From: Desulfobacteraceae bacterium
GTDB lineage: Bacteria > Desulfobacterota > Desulfobacteria > Desulfobacterales > Desulfosalsimonadaceae
Direction: 5' to 3'
DNA length: 64,000 bases
NCBI GenBank assembly: GCA_014237465.1
Contig: JABZFM010000012.1
Location: 34,361 to 98,360 of the forward strand
The notes under the pieces were generated by a model that made no database searches, was not told where the DNA came from, and worked only from the letters and a program-made list of their open reading frames with translations. This document shows, piece by piece, positions 53,499 to 62,696 of the stretch; the first letter of the stretch is position 1, and every line of letters begins with the position of its first letter. Made by a program: the position numbers and the translations under genes.

Positions 53499-54920
53499 AA
53501 CGGCAATGGGGCGTAGTTTTGCCACTTTTTTAGAAATCCCTGATCCATGCACCACATCCACCACCTGAGAAATGTCCTTGTAGGCATCCGGCATTTCCTC
53601 GGCCATTGTGGACCGCCCGGTCCATCGGACATAAATTCCTTTATCCTCCAGTTCCCGTTTTAAGGGCCGGCCCTTTGCCGCTTTTTTAGCCGCTGTTCGG
53701 CTGAGTACCCGCCCGGCACCATGGCAGGTGGAGCCGAAGGTTTCATCCATAGATTTCTGAGTGCCGGCCAACACATAGGAAGCGGTCCCCATATCTCCGG
53801 GGATCAGGATCGGCTGCCCGATATCCTGATAATCATCACTTAGCGCTGGGTGGCCCGGTGGAAATGACCGGGTGGCTCCTTTTCGGTGAACACACACCTG
53901 CTGTTTTTTCCCTGCCACTTCATGGGTTTCAAATTTGGCAATATTGTGACATACATCATAAACCAGTCTCATGGCAAGATCTCTCGGGCTGATATTGAAA
54001 ACCCGCATCAGAACGTTTTTGGCATTATGCATGAGCACCTGCCGGTTGGCCCAGGCAAAGTTGGCGGCACAACTCATGGCCCGATAATACTGCTCCCCAG
54101 CCGGTGATTTTATTTTGGCACAGGCAAGCTGACGGTCCGGAACGGGAATACCGTGTTTATGTATCTGTTTTGTCATGGAAGCCAGAAAATCATCACATAC
54201 CTGGTATCCCAGTCCTCGGGACCCGGTATGGAGCATCACGGTAATATGGTTTTTTGAAAGTCCGAATATTCGTGCGGCTTTTTCATCATAAATTTTTTCA
54301 ACCACCCCGATTTCTAGAAAATGATTGCCGGATCCTAAGGTGCCCAGCTGTTTTTTCCCCCGGTCCAGGGCTCGCTGGCTGATAGCGGCCGGGTCCGCGT
54401 CTTCCATACAGCCGTGGTCTTCCGTATGGATGATGTCCGAGTCATCCCCATATCCGTTGCGAATCGTCCAGGCGCTGCCGGTTTTCAGCACCTTTTTTAA
54501 ATCCGGATAGGAAAGTTTGACGTCGCTCGTGGACCCGACGCCCGAAGGAATGGCTGTGAAGAGTGCATTTACAAGGTCTTGAAGGTGAGGGCGGATTTCT
54601 GATTCCGTCAGACTGGTGGCGGCCAGTCGAACGCCGCAGTTAATGTCGTATCCGACTCCTCCAGGGGATATTACGCCCTCGTCACAGTCAAACCCGGCTA
54701 CCCCGCCGATGGGAAAGCCGTATCCCCAGTGAATGTCCGGCATGGCCAGGGCCGCGTTAATGATGCCCGGCAGCTGGGCCACATTGACGAGTTGTTTAAA
54801 CGTCTCTTCTTTTTTGATGGTCTCGATCATTTCCCCGCTGGAATAGATCCGGGCAGGCACCCGCATGGGACCTTCCTTTTTGATTTCCCAACGAAAGTCA
54901 TCTATTTGTGTAAGTTCCAT
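53487..54920 (-). CDS. rtcB: RNA ligase RtcB
   Basis: The 477-aa 3'-phosphate/5'-OH RNA ligase uses Mn2+ and GTP. Metal and guanylate ligands are visible in order: GGVGYDINCGVR (Asp92, Cys95), GSGNHFLE, LHTGSRGLG, VCHNIAKFE and the guanylated His in STCHGAGRVLSR. It repairs or splices RNA, including tRNA breaks. The gene is 23 bp downstream of the archease gene, which encodes its usual activator. Confidence 0.97.
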   Translation of the reverse strand: MELTQIDDFRWEIKKEGPMRVPARIYSSGEMIETIKKEETFKQLVNVAQLPGIINAALAMPDIHWGYGFPIGGVAGFDCDEGVISPGGVGYDINCGVRLAATSLTESEIRPHLQDLVNALFTAIPSGVGSTSDVKLSYPDLKKVLKTGSAWTIRNGYGDDSDIIHTEDHGCMEDADPAAISQRALDRGKKQLGTLGSGNHFLEIGVVEKIYDEKAARIFGLSKNHITVMLHTGSRGLGYQVCDDFLASMTKQIHKHGIPVPDRQLACAKIKSPAGEQYYRAMSCAANFAWANRQVLMHNAKNVLMRVFNISPRDLAMRLVYDVCHNIAKFETHEVAGKKQQVCVHRKGATRSFPPGHPALSDDYQDIGQPILIPGDMGTASYVLAGTQKSMDETFGSTCHGAGRVLSRTAAKKAAKGRPLKRELEDKGIYVRWTGRSTMAEEMPDAYKDISQVVDVVHGSGISKKVAKLRPIAVVKG

Positions 54921-54943
54921 TTTAAAATTTTTCCAAAATTTTA

Positions 54944-55357
54944 TTATACATCAAAAATAATCGTTGCTTCCCATCCGTCTTCCGTCTCCTCAACAGAAGC
55001 CCCATGATAGGTAACCGCCTTGATATCTTTTAAAATTTCATGTGTTTGCGGATCAAATTTATCATAGGAGAGTTTTGCTGAAAGATGGCTATTATCAATC
55101 TTATTTATAACCACCTGCTTAATCAGACAGTTGTCGATTGTCCAGCACCACAGCAGTTCCCGGAGCCAGTTGATCAGCAGGTCTGGTCGGTCAATTCCTT
55201 TTATATGGATATCTCTCGTATGCGTGCCGCTCAGTTTTGATGGTTCCGTGATTTGTTCAAACATGGCATGGGCCGCAGTTTCAAACAGATCCTTTATCGA
55301 AGTTTCGGTTACGCAGATGCCGATGTCGGCTGTATGATCGATGAGTGTATAGGCCAT
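54944..55357 (-). CDS. Archease (RtcB activator)
   Basis: The 137-aa protein has the archease hallmarks: starts YTLIDHTADIGICV, then LFETAAHAMFE, DRPDLLINWLRELLWCW, KAVTYH and a terminal FDV whose Asp completes the metal site. It speeds RtcB guanylylation and multiple turnover. The start codon shares one base with the stop of the upstream moeA/PBP gene (TGATG), so the genes are coupled. Confidence 0.95.
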   Translation of the reverse strand: MAYTLIDHTADIGICVTETSIKDLFETAAHAMFEQITEPSKLSGTHTRDIHIKGIDRPDLLINWLRELLWCWTIDNCLIKQVVINKIDNSHLSAKLSYDKFDPQTHEILKDIKAVTYHGASVEETEDGWEATIIFDV

Positions 55358-57306
55358 CAGCTGCTCCAGATAATTTTACCGGTGTTTTTGGTATGGTATC
55401 CGCCGAGCTGTTTGACCCTTGATTTAAATTCAGTCGATTTAATGATTTCCAGAAGCAGGGCAATGTTTTTCGTGTCAAACACATTGGCTGGTATCACAAG
55501 GTCATATGACTCGGTCACTACCGGAATAAAATCAAGGTTTAACGCTTTGGCCGCGGCGTATATCCCCAGACCGGCATCGGCGGTACCGCTCAAAACCGCG
55601 ACCGCCACGGCCATGTGGGTGAACTCTTCATTTAAATAACCGTTAATATCCACCGGATTTAAACCCATTTGACTGAGTTTGAAATCCAGAAGAACCCGGG
55701 TGCCGGAACCGCTCTGACGGTTAATAAAGGATACTTCTTTTCGGTTTATATCTTCTATGTTTTTTATATTTTTAGGATTGTTTTTTGCAACGATCAAGCC
55801 CTGTTCCCGTTGAACCAGGTGGACCAGTTTTACTTGTGTATCGGGCAGGTATTTTTGAATATAGGAAATATTGTAACTGCCGTCATCCGGGTTTAAAAGG
55901 TGGGTTCCGGCTATATGGGTCAATCCTTTTTTGATGGCCATGAGACCGCCCATGCTCCCCACATGACTGGATGAGAGAGACACCCGGCTGCTTTTTGTCC
56001 GAAGCAGATCCGCCAACACATCCATGGTATTGTCATGGCTTCCCACCGCCACGATCGTATTTTTGATTTCAGGCAGCGGTCGGAGCAGGGTGGCGAAGGT
56101 GGGTTTGTTTTCAGCAATCCCTTCGATATGATTGGGGATCCGGATAATACCGTCCGCTTCGGTAAAGCTGGTGATGCACCCGGCGCCCCGGGGAAGGGGG
56201 GTTGCCACAATCCGGCCGCCCACATTTCCCAGTTTAACTCTTAAAAATTCTTCAAGCCCGAGCTTTGAAGGTATTTTTTTGGTGGGGGTCACTTCAATTT
56301 CATGGTCCGGTATATCCGGCTGGTGCAGCATTTGGTTTATCAGCGGCCGGACCAGTTGTTCAAAAGCGATAATTGCAGAAACAGGATAGCCCGGTATACC
56401 GAAAATCGGTTTTTCGTTGATTTTACCCACAATAACGGGTTTGCCAGGCATCATGGTCACCCCGTGAATCAGTACTTCCCCCAGTTCGGAAATGATTTGC
56501 CGGGTAAAATCTTTTGATCCGGCTGAAGAGCCGCCGCTGATGAAAATCATGTCATAATCTCCGGCAGCAGCGTCCTTTATGGGTTTGGCAATCAGTTCAA
56601 ATTTATCCTTAACAATTTTGTTTTTATAATAATATCCGCCACAGGCGTCTACAAGCTTTCCCAGCATGTGCGAGTTGGAATCCAGAACCTGACCGGGGAT
56701 TAAGCCATCTTGAGCGAGTTGGCGATGATCGACCAGTTCTGATCCAGTGGGTTGAATAAAAACATGGGGTTTTTTCCGGACATTGACCTGAAAAACGCCG
56801 GCTGAAATAAGGGCGCCAAGACTGTAGGGGGTGATTTTGTGGTTGGTTGGAAATACCAGTTCCGTGGCGACGATATCTTCACCCATCCGGCGGACATTCT
56901 GCCAGGGAAAAGTCGGTGCAATGATTTCCACCTGTTCTTCATCTTGTTGTTGTTCGTCCGGTACATTGATATTCTCAATCATAATGACGGCATTGGTGTT
57001 TTCCAGCATCACATGGCCGGTATTAATATAATGCGCGTCTTTGCCGACCACCAGGATTGTCGGGTTTGTTTCCGCAGCCCCGAAAGTCAATTCCGCAGCC
57101 ACTGCAATGCCGTCCATGGCCGCAGCATGATAGTTCGGAGATGACATTTTAGCATAAACCGGTTCAGACAGCACCCGGTTGACCGCATCCGCCACATCAA
57201 TATTTTCGGCAAGAAGTTGGTCAAAATCCGGGAATGCCTCAAATAGGATATTTTTTGCTTCTTCCAGTGTTTTCATTTTCAGGTAAATGTTTCGCTTGTC
57301 AGTCAT
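55357..57306 (-). CDS. MoeA-like molybdopterin enzyme fused to a PBP-like substrate-binding domain
   Basis: The 649-aa protein has two parts. Residues 1-410 are MoeA-like (MSSPNYHAAAMDGIAVAA, ISGGSSAGSKDFTRQII, GIPGYPVSAIIAFEQL). About 420-649 form a periplasmic-binding-protein-like domain (HVGSMGGLMAIKKGLTHIAGTHLL, REQGLIVAKNNPKNI, FINRQSGSGTRVLLDF), a fusion known from anaerobes and archaea. MoeA inserts Mo or W into molybdopterin; the second domain probably senses or holds the oxyanion. A plain moeA gene follows upstream on the same strand. ATG 57306 lacks a good ribosome-binding site; ATG 57276 is an alternative. Confidence 0.92.
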   Translation of the reverse strand: MTDKRNIYLKMKTLEEAKNILFEAFPDFDQLLAENIDVADAVNRVLSEPVYAKMSSPNYHAAAMDGIAVAAELTFGAAETNPTILVVGKDAHYINTGHVMLENTNAVIMIENINVPDEQQQDEEQVEIIAPTFPWQNVRRMGEDIVATELVFPTNHKITPYSLGALISAGVFQVNVRKKPHVFIQPTGSELVDHRQLAQDGLIPGQVLDSNSHMLGKLVDACGGYYYKNKIVKDKFELIAKPIKDAAAGDYDMIFISGGSSAGSKDFTRQIISELGEVLIHGVTMMPGKPVIVGKINEKPIFGIPGYPVSAIIAFEQLVRPLINQMLHQPDIPDHEIEVTPTKKIPSKLGLEEFLRVKLGNVGGRIVATPLPRGAGCITSFTEADGIIRIPNHIEGIAENKPTFATLLRPLPEIKNTIVAVGSHDNTMDVLADLLRTKSSRVSLSSSHVGSMGGLMAIKKGLTHIAGTHLLNPDDGSYNISYIQKYLPDTQVKLVHLVQREQGLIVAKNNPKNIKNIEDINRKEVSFINRQSGSGTRVLLDFKLSQMGLNPVDINGYLNEEFTHMAVAVAVLSGTADAGLGIYAAAKALNLDFIPVVTESYDLVIPANVFDTKNIALLLEIIKSTEFKSRVKQLGGYHTKNTGKIIWSS

Positions 57307-57342
57307 TATTAATTCATCAATATTGGTTTTGCAGTTAAGAGG

Positions 57343-58575
57343 TTAAAACGGAATCACCGATACCGCTGTTCCTTTGTCAAGTCCTTCGGTGTTCATATCA
57401 ATTTCCACCAGGCCGTCCGCCTGGACCATGGTATTGATCAACCCGGATTTTCCAAGAACCGGTTCGGCCCACAGCCCGTCATCTGATTGCCGCAGCTTCA
57501 CCCTGACAAAATCCGTTCGGCCCTGGGCGGATGCGATATTTCTGCTGATTTTAGCCGAAATAAGCCGTGTATGGCTTTTTTTGTCAGTGTTTATGCCGGC
57601 AGCATGCGCGATAAAGGGCCGAACCACCCGGTCGAAAACGACCATGGCAGATGTCACATGGCCGGGCAGCCCCCAGACCGGTTTATTGCCGACACGGGCC
57701 AGGATCGTTGGTTTTCCCGGGCTGATGGGGATTCCGTGCACAAGGATTTTCGAATCATTTAAAGATTTTAAAACTTCTATGGTCAAATCCCGGGTGCCAA
57801 CGGAACTGCCCCCGGATATGGTGAGCATATCCGTTTTTTGAAGGGCCTGCCTGTAGGTTTCAATCAAGGCGTCGTAATTGTCTTTAATAATACCGAAACT
57901 TAAAGCAATGCCGCCTGCCTGGACAACCTGACTGCTGATGGAATAGGAGTTAATGTCACGGACCTGTGCCAGCCCCGGGGTGTTTTGAATGGGAACAATT
58001 TCATCACCAGTGGAGATGATGCCGACCACCGGCTTTTTGTAGACAGCCACCTGCTCAATTCCCAGTGCTGCAAGCAGACCGATTTCCTGAGGCCGGAGTT
58101 TTGTACCGGCAGAAAGCAGCGACTGGCCCTGTTGGACATCCTCGCCTTTTGTGATCATATTTGCCCCTGGTGCAATGCTTTTGTGTATTTCTAAGGTGGT
58201 TTCGTCAATTTCAGTGGCATATTCCATCATAACCACACTGTCGGCACCATTCGGCAGCATTCCGCCGGTCGAAATGCGTATGGCATTCCCGGGAACTATG
58301 CCGGTGGAAGGATTTTCACCCATGGGAATGACACCGTCAAGTGTCAGGTAAGCCGGATTTCCTTCAGACGCCCCAAATGTTGATGCCGCACAAACTGCGT
58401 ACCCGTCCATGGTGGACCTTGAAAATCCGGGGACATCCTCATCTGAGCGGATGTCTTGCGCAAGAACTCTTCCGGTCGCCTTGACAATGGGAATGGTTTC
58501 AGACGCAACAACCGGAAACGTCCTGATATATTCAAATACTTTTGCAAGGGGTGTAACGTTAAAAAAATCTTTCAT
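57343..58575 (-). CDS. moeA: Molybdopterin molybdenumtransferase MoeA
   Basis: The 410-aa protein has PGFSRSTMDGYAV, GMLPNGADSVVMMEY, IISTGDEIV, ISGGSSVGTRDLTIEV and GLPGHVTSAMVVFD, all MoeA signatures in order. It hydrolyses adenylated molybdopterin and inserts the metal. Two MoeA-type genes side by side are typical of organisms that use both Mo and W, but which metal each serves cannot be read from sequence. Confidence 0.94.
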   Translation of the reverse strand: MKDFFNVTPLAKVFEYIRTFPVVASETIPIVKATGRVLAQDIRSDEDVPGFSRSTMDGYAVCAASTFGASEGNPAYLTLDGVIPMGENPSTGIVPGNAIRISTGGMLPNGADSVVMMEYATEIDETTLEIHKSIAPGANMITKGEDVQQGQSLLSAGTKLRPQEIGLLAALGIEQVAVYKKPVVGIISTGDEIVPIQNTPGLAQVRDINSYSISSQVVQAGGIALSFGIIKDNYDALIETYRQALQKTDMLTISGGSSVGTRDLTIEVLKSLNDSKILVHGIPISPGKPTILARVGNKPVWGLPGHVTSAMVVFDRVVRPFIAHAAGINTDKKSHTRLISAKISRNIASAQGRTDFVRVKLRQSDDGLWAEPVLGKSGLINTMVQADGLVEIDMNTEGLDKGTAVSVIPF

Positions 58576-58602
58576 TTCTGTTACTCGTTATAATTAATAA
58601 TA

Positions 58603-59472
58603 TCAATTGGTTGATTTCAGATCCTGCTGAAATATTTCAGCATCAATGGTCCCTTCGCCCACTCGGGTCACCGGTCCTGTTAAAGTGATGGATAAATCTT
58701 GATGAACACGGATTTTCAGTGTTCCCCCCGGCATGTGGACGGTCATATCCGGATCCGTGTAGCCCAGGGCAAAGGCGATTGCGGCGGATGCGGAGCTGCT
58801 GCTACCGGACGCCAGTGTGTATCCGGCCCCGCGTTCCCATATCTCAATTTCAATGTTGGATCGGTCAATAATTTTCATAAACTGAACATTGGTCCGGTTG
58901 GGAAAATTCGGATGGGTTTCCAGTTTCGGCCCCAGCTTTTTTGCCAGTTCCGGCGATATGTCATCGGAAATGATCACGCAATGAGGATTTCCAATGGTGG
59001 CCCCGCAGTACGTGATTTCCTGTCCGTCAATTTCAATCCTGTCATTTAAAACCTTCCGTTTGGGACCGGTTACTGGAATTTTTTCGCTTTCAAAACTGAC
59101 GTTTCCCATATCCACGGATATCAATCCATTTTCATGGATTCGGGATTCAACCATTCCGCCGATGGTTGAGATGGTAAACGGCGCATTTGAAACCCGCTTT
59201 TTATCATATAAATACCGGGCGAAAATTCTTAAGCCGTTTCCGCTTTTTTCCGCTTCACTGCCGTCCGGGTTGAATATCCGGACCGCAAAATCAGCTGTTT
59301 CTGCCTGGATCGGCCCCAGCAGGATCCCATCGGAACCAATGCCGAAATTCCGATGGCAGATAATTAAAATTTCAGATTTCGTCAGTTCACCGGAATGGTC
59401 GGCAGGGTCGATAACAATGTAATCATTTCCCAGGCCGTGGTATTTGTAGAATTTCATTTTTACCTGCGTCAA
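58603..59472 (-). CDS. dapF: Diaminopimelate epimerase homologue with both catalytic Cys replaced by Ser
   Basis: The 289-aa DapF-family protein keeps YHGLGNDYIVID, RNFGIGSDGILLG, GNPHCVII and WERGAGYTLASGSSSSASAA. Canonical DapF has Cys in ECGNGxRC (residue 73 in H. influenzae) and in ACGSGACA (217); here these are Ser77 (EKSGNGLR) and Ser222 (LASGSSSS). Cys is required for the two-base epimerase mechanism, so classical activity is doubtful. MurE has the DAP motif, so a working DapF should exist elsewhere, unless this variant works. A related racemase or isomerase function is possible. Confidence 0.8.
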   Translation of the reverse strand: MTQVKMKFYKYHGLGNDYIVIDPADHSGELTKSEILIICHRNFGIGSDGILLGPIQAETADFAVRIFNPDGSEAEKSGNGLRIFARYLYDKKRVSNAPFTISTIGGMVESRIHENGLISVDMGNVSFESEKIPVTGPKRKVLNDRIEIDGQEITYCGATIGNPHCVIISDDISPELAKKLGPKLETHPNFPNRTNVQFMKIIDRSNIEIEIWERGAGYTLASGSSSSASAAIAFALGYTDPDMTVHMPGGTLKIRVHQDLSITLTGPVTRVGEGTIDAEIFQQDLKSTN

Positions 59473-59518
59473 ATTACTTAAATAAAAGCAAATATAAATC
59501 TAAATGGAGTGTTCAAAA

Positions 59519-59698
59519 TCATTTTGCGTTATCTTCGTCCATGTTGTTTTTTTCAATGAACCGGATGGGGCACGCGGTCCTGTATTTACAATAGAGTTTC
59601 GGATCTCTGCATGTCAGGCAATTTTCGCACAGGCAATAATTATGTTTCTGACAGGTAAACCGTGTCTCAATGACCGGGTGGTTAATACATTTCCCCAT
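59519..59698 (-). CDS. Small Cys-rich zinc-ribbon-like protein
   Basis: The 59-aa product reads MGKCINHPVIETRFTCQKH at its start and has eight Cys (4, 16, 22, 24, 27, 30, 37, 43) plus His7 and His19, in a pattern CxxHP...C..H..YCLCENCLTC...YCKYRTAC that suggests binding of one or two Zn ions. I have a weak recollection of similar short deltaproteobacterial proteins, but no name. A plus-strand frame in the same stretch is its shadow. The start has no strong ribosome-binding site. It lies 46 bp upstream of dapF on the same strand and is probably co-transcribed. Confidence 0.65.
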   Translation of the reverse strand: MGKCINHPVIETRFTCQKHNYCLCENCLTCRDPKLYCKYRTACPIRFIEKNNMDEDNAK

Positions 59699-59973
59699 AA
59701 GTTCAAAAGTTAATTGTGTGTTTAAAAGGTTGCCGGTTATTAGAATTTATCAATCCGTATGCATATGAACAAGATAAAATTCTGATTTAGGAAAAAATAA
59801 ATACCATACCACTGATTCATAAAAATGGGCATAAAAAACTGGTGATAAAACCGGGTTCATAGCGCTGGTAAAATATCTGCAATACAAAGCGGTTATTTGT
59901 TATTCTGCCATTAAGTGATTTACGCTCCCGCTTTCTCCTTGAAAAATGAAGTTTATTTAATTACAACACACCC

Positions 59974-60756
59974 ATGGGTTATGTATTTGATTTTAATGAT
60001 GCTGTTGCATATGATCAATGGTTGAATAAAGACGGCAACCAGAGAATCGTTGATCTGGAAAACCGGCTGATGGTGGAGATGCTGCATCCCCGGTTTGGGG
60101 AACGGCTTCTTGATATCGGTTGCGGTGCGGGCGCCAGTCTGATGCCGTTTATCGGCAAGGGGATTCAGCTGACCGGCGTAGATCCTTCTCCTTATATGCT
60201 TGATATTGCGAAAAAAAAGGTCGGGCATCGCGTGGATCTGCATCGTGCGTTTGCAGAAGACCTGCCGTTTGAAGACAATTCGTTTGATTACGCGGCCCTC
60301 TGCCTGTCCCTTGAATTTGCCGATGATCCTCGAAAGGCTCTGGAAGAAGCCTGCCGGGTAGCTAAAGACGGGGTGTTTGTCGGTGCCCTGAACAAATATG
60401 CCTTAAAAGCGTTTCAGCGGCGGATCAGGGGTATTTTTAAAACAACCATCTACAACCGTGCCCGGTTTTTCAGTATTGGTGAAATTAAATATTTATTTAC
60501 CTCTCTTTTGGGAGATGTGCCCATCTCCTGGCAAACGACCTGCCATTTCCCCGGAATGACAAATTCGTTGATTGACCGGTTTGAAAACTCAGGGTTTGCC
60601 CGGAAAAGTCCATTTGGCGCGTTTGCCGGTATTCTGGCGCTGCCCGTGCCCCGGTTCAGAACACATCCCCTGAAGTTGAAGTCCGCCTCCGCCCAGGTGG
60701 TTGCTTCAACCAGTCGGCCGGTCAACTGTGCAGAGAAAAAGGTGGAAGGTCGTTAA
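59974..60756 (+). CDS. Class I SAM-dependent methyltransferase
   Basis: The 260-aa protein has motif I LLDIGCGAGASLMPF, acidic LTGVDPSPYMLDIA, post-I RAFAEDLPFEDNSFDYAALCLSLEF and a helical C-terminal half, in the Methyltransf_11 style. The substrate is unknown; its position 15 bp before the radical SAM gene and near ubiA/ubiX makes a quinone or cofactor role conceivable but unproven. The ATG lies in CCCATGG without a clear ribosome-binding site. Confidence 0.85.
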   Translation: MGYVFDFNDAVAYDQWLNKDGNQRIVDLENRLMVEMLHPRFGERLLDIGCGAGASLMPFIGKGIQLTGVDPSPYMLDIAKKKVGHRVDLHRAFAEDLPFEDNSFDYAALCLSLEFADDPRKALEEACRVAKDGVFVGALNKYALKAFQRRIRGIFKTTIYNRARFFSIGEIKYLFTSLLGDVPISWQTTCHFPGMTNSLIDRFENSGFARKSPFGAFAGILALPVPRFRTHPLKLKSASAQVVASTSRPVNCAEKKVEGR

Positions 60757-60771
60757 AACAAGGAGCTCACC

Positions 60772-61785
60772 ATGGAAGCATTGCTTTATGTGCTGTTAAA
60801 AGACAATACGGTTCAGTGTAATTTGTGCAGCCACCGGTGTATTATAAAAGACGGTCGCCGGGGTATCTGCAATGTGCGGGAAAATAAAAACGGCCACCTC
60901 AAAACCCTGGTCTATGACAAAATCATTGCCAGTCATATTGATCCCATTGAAAAAAAGCCGTTGTATCATTTTTATCCCGGGACCCTGTCATATTCAATCG
61001 GAACGGTGGGGTGCAACTTAAAGTGCCGTTTCTGCCAGAACGCGGACATTGCCCACATGGCAACAGACCATGACGGCCGGATTGTGGGGAAGTCTTTTAC
61101 GCCTCAAGATATCGTTGCCGGAGCAGTAAAAGGAAACTGCAAATCCATCGCGTATACGTATACCGAGCCCACGGTATTTTTTGAACTGGCCCTGGCCACC
61201 GCAAAGCTGGCACATGCCAAAAATATTAAAAATGTTTTTGTATCCAATGGGTATATGTCTACCGAAGCCATTGAGATGCTCAGCCCGCTTCTGGATGCGG
61301 CCAATGTGGATTTAAAAGCCTTTTCCGATGATTTTTATAAAAAAATGTGCAAAGCCCGTCTGTCTCCGGTTTTGGAGACATTAAAAAAGATGAAGGCGAT
61401 GGATATTTTTGTGGAGGTGACAACGCTTCTGATTCCCGGCTTAAATGATGATCCGGAAGAATTAAAAGATCTGGCGGCATTTATCGTCAACGAACTCGGA
61501 GACGATACGCCGTGGCATGTCAGCCGGTTTTATCCGACATATAAGTTGACCGATCGTCCGCCCACGCCAGTGGAGACGTTATTGAATGCCAGGGATATCG
61601 GGATCAATGCGGGGCTGAAATATGTTTATACTGGAAATGTTCCCGGTGAAAACAGTGAAAATACATTCTGCTACAACTGCGGCGTCAAATTGATCGACCG
61701 AAGAGGATTTCATGTGGCGGAAAACAAAATTATCGATAACAAATGCCCGGACTGCGGAGCACAGATTCATGGGGTGGGGCTTTAA
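60772..61785 (+). CDS. amrS: AmmeMemoRadiSam-system radical SAM enzyme
   Basis: The 337-aa protein has an N-terminal zinc/extra Cys site (CNLCSHRCIIKDGRRGICNVR), the radical SAM motif CNLKCRFCQN, TYTEPTVFFE, and a C-terminal Cys pair region (CYNCGVKLIDRRGFH...CPDCGA). This architecture matches the AmrS family (PflA-like). The Memo and AMMECR1 partners are not in this window, and the reaction is unknown. AAGGAGCTCACC gives a strong ribosome-binding site. Confidence 0.9.
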   Translation: MEALLYVLLKDNTVQCNLCSHRCIIKDGRRGICNVRENKNGHLKTLVYDKIIASHIDPIEKKPLYHFYPGTLSYSIGTVGCNLKCRFCQNADIAHMATDHDGRIVGKSFTPQDIVAGAVKGNCKSIAYTYTEPTVFFELALATAKLAHAKNIKNVFVSNGYMSTEAIEMLSPLLDAANVDLKAFSDDFYKKMCKARLSPVLETLKKMKAMDIFVEVTTLLIPGLNDDPEELKDLAAFIVNELGDDTPWHVSRFYPTYKLTDRPPTPVETLLNARDIGINAGLKYVYTGNVPGENSENTFCYNCGVKLIDRRGFHVAENKIIDNKCPDCGAQIHGVGL

Positions 61786-61790
61786 GAAAT

Positions 61791-62696
61791 ATGACAAACA
61801 ACACAAAACTGTCCGAGCCTGTGCAGGGGGTGATTAAAAGGATCACAACCTACGGCCGGATGATCAAGTTTTCACATACCATTTTTGCGTTGCCGTTTGT
61901 GCTGTCAGCCGTGGTGCTGGCATTTCGGGATTATTCCCTGGGGATTTTTGATATTTTTTGGATAATCGTTGCGGCCGTAAGCGCCCGGTCCGCGGCCATG
62001 GGATTCAACCGGATCGCGGACGTTGGATTTGACCGTGAAAACCCCCGGACCATGAACCGTGAAATCCCGGCCGGCAAATTGTCCATGGCATCGGCCGTCG
62101 GTTTTGTGGTGATATCTTCTGCGGTATTTGTTTTCAGCGCCGCCATGCTTAGCAAACTCTGCTTTTACCTGTCCTTACCGGTGCTCGGGGTTTTGTTCGG
62201 GTATTCCTATACCAAGCGCTTCACCCAGTGGTGCCACCTGTACCTGGGGTTTGCCATTTCCCTTGCGCCCATGGGCGCATGGATTGCGGCAACCGGAACG
62301 TTTTCATGGGGAATTATGTGCCTTTCCCTGGCCCTGATGACGTATATCGCCGGTTTTGACATTATCTATGCGTGCCAGGACACGGAGTTTGACCAGGACC
62401 AAAAGCTGTTTTCCCTGCCGTCAAAAATAGGGGTTCAAAACGCGCTGAATCTGTCTTCAGTGCTGCATGTGGTGTCTTTTGGTTTTTTTTTAATGGTTTA
62501 TTTCATATTTGATATGCAGTCTGTTTATCTGGCCACAATATGCCTGATCGGCGTCCTGTTTGTGGTGGAACACAAGCTGGTCAATCCGGATGATTTGAAA
62601 CATATCAATATTGCTTTTTTTCATGTTAACAGCGTCATTTCAGTTATTTTATTTGTCGGGATTCTGGCGGATGAACTGGTCCGGCGGTGGATGTGA
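61791..62696 (+). CDS. UbiA-family prenyltransferase (MqnP-like)
   Basis: The 301-aa polytopic prenyltransferase has the first Asp-rich motif NRIADVGFDRENPRTMNREIPAG and the second DIIYACQDTEFDQDQKLFSLP. This variant pattern fits the UbiA-like group assigned to the futalosine menaquinone pathway (MqnP) more than E. coli UbiA. ATG 61791 is chosen; an upstream in-frame ATG lies inside amrS. The stop overlaps the ubiX start by one base. Together with ubiX it suggests quinone synthesis. Confidence 0.85.
   Translation: MTNNTKLSEPVQGVIKRITTYGRMIKFSHTIFALPFVLSAVVLAFRDYSLGIFDIFWIIVAAVSARSAAMGFNRIADVGFDRENPRTMNREIPAGKLSMASAVGFVVISSAVFVFSAAMLSKLCFYLSLPVLGVLFGYSYTKRFTQWCHLYLGFAISLAPMGAWIAATGTFSWGIMCLSLALMTYIAGFDIIYACQDTEFDQDQKLFSLPSKIGVQNALNLSSVLHVVSFGFFLMVYFIFDMQSVYLATICLIGVLFVVEHKLVNPDDLKHINIAFFHVNSVISVILFVGILADELVRRWM

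Noticed and set aside
59504..59713. 69-codon plus-strand frame over the small Cys-rich gene
   Set aside because: It is in codon-for-codon antisense register to a much more protein-like minus-strand frame (59519-59698) with a Cys/His metal-binding pattern, so I treat it as a shadow.
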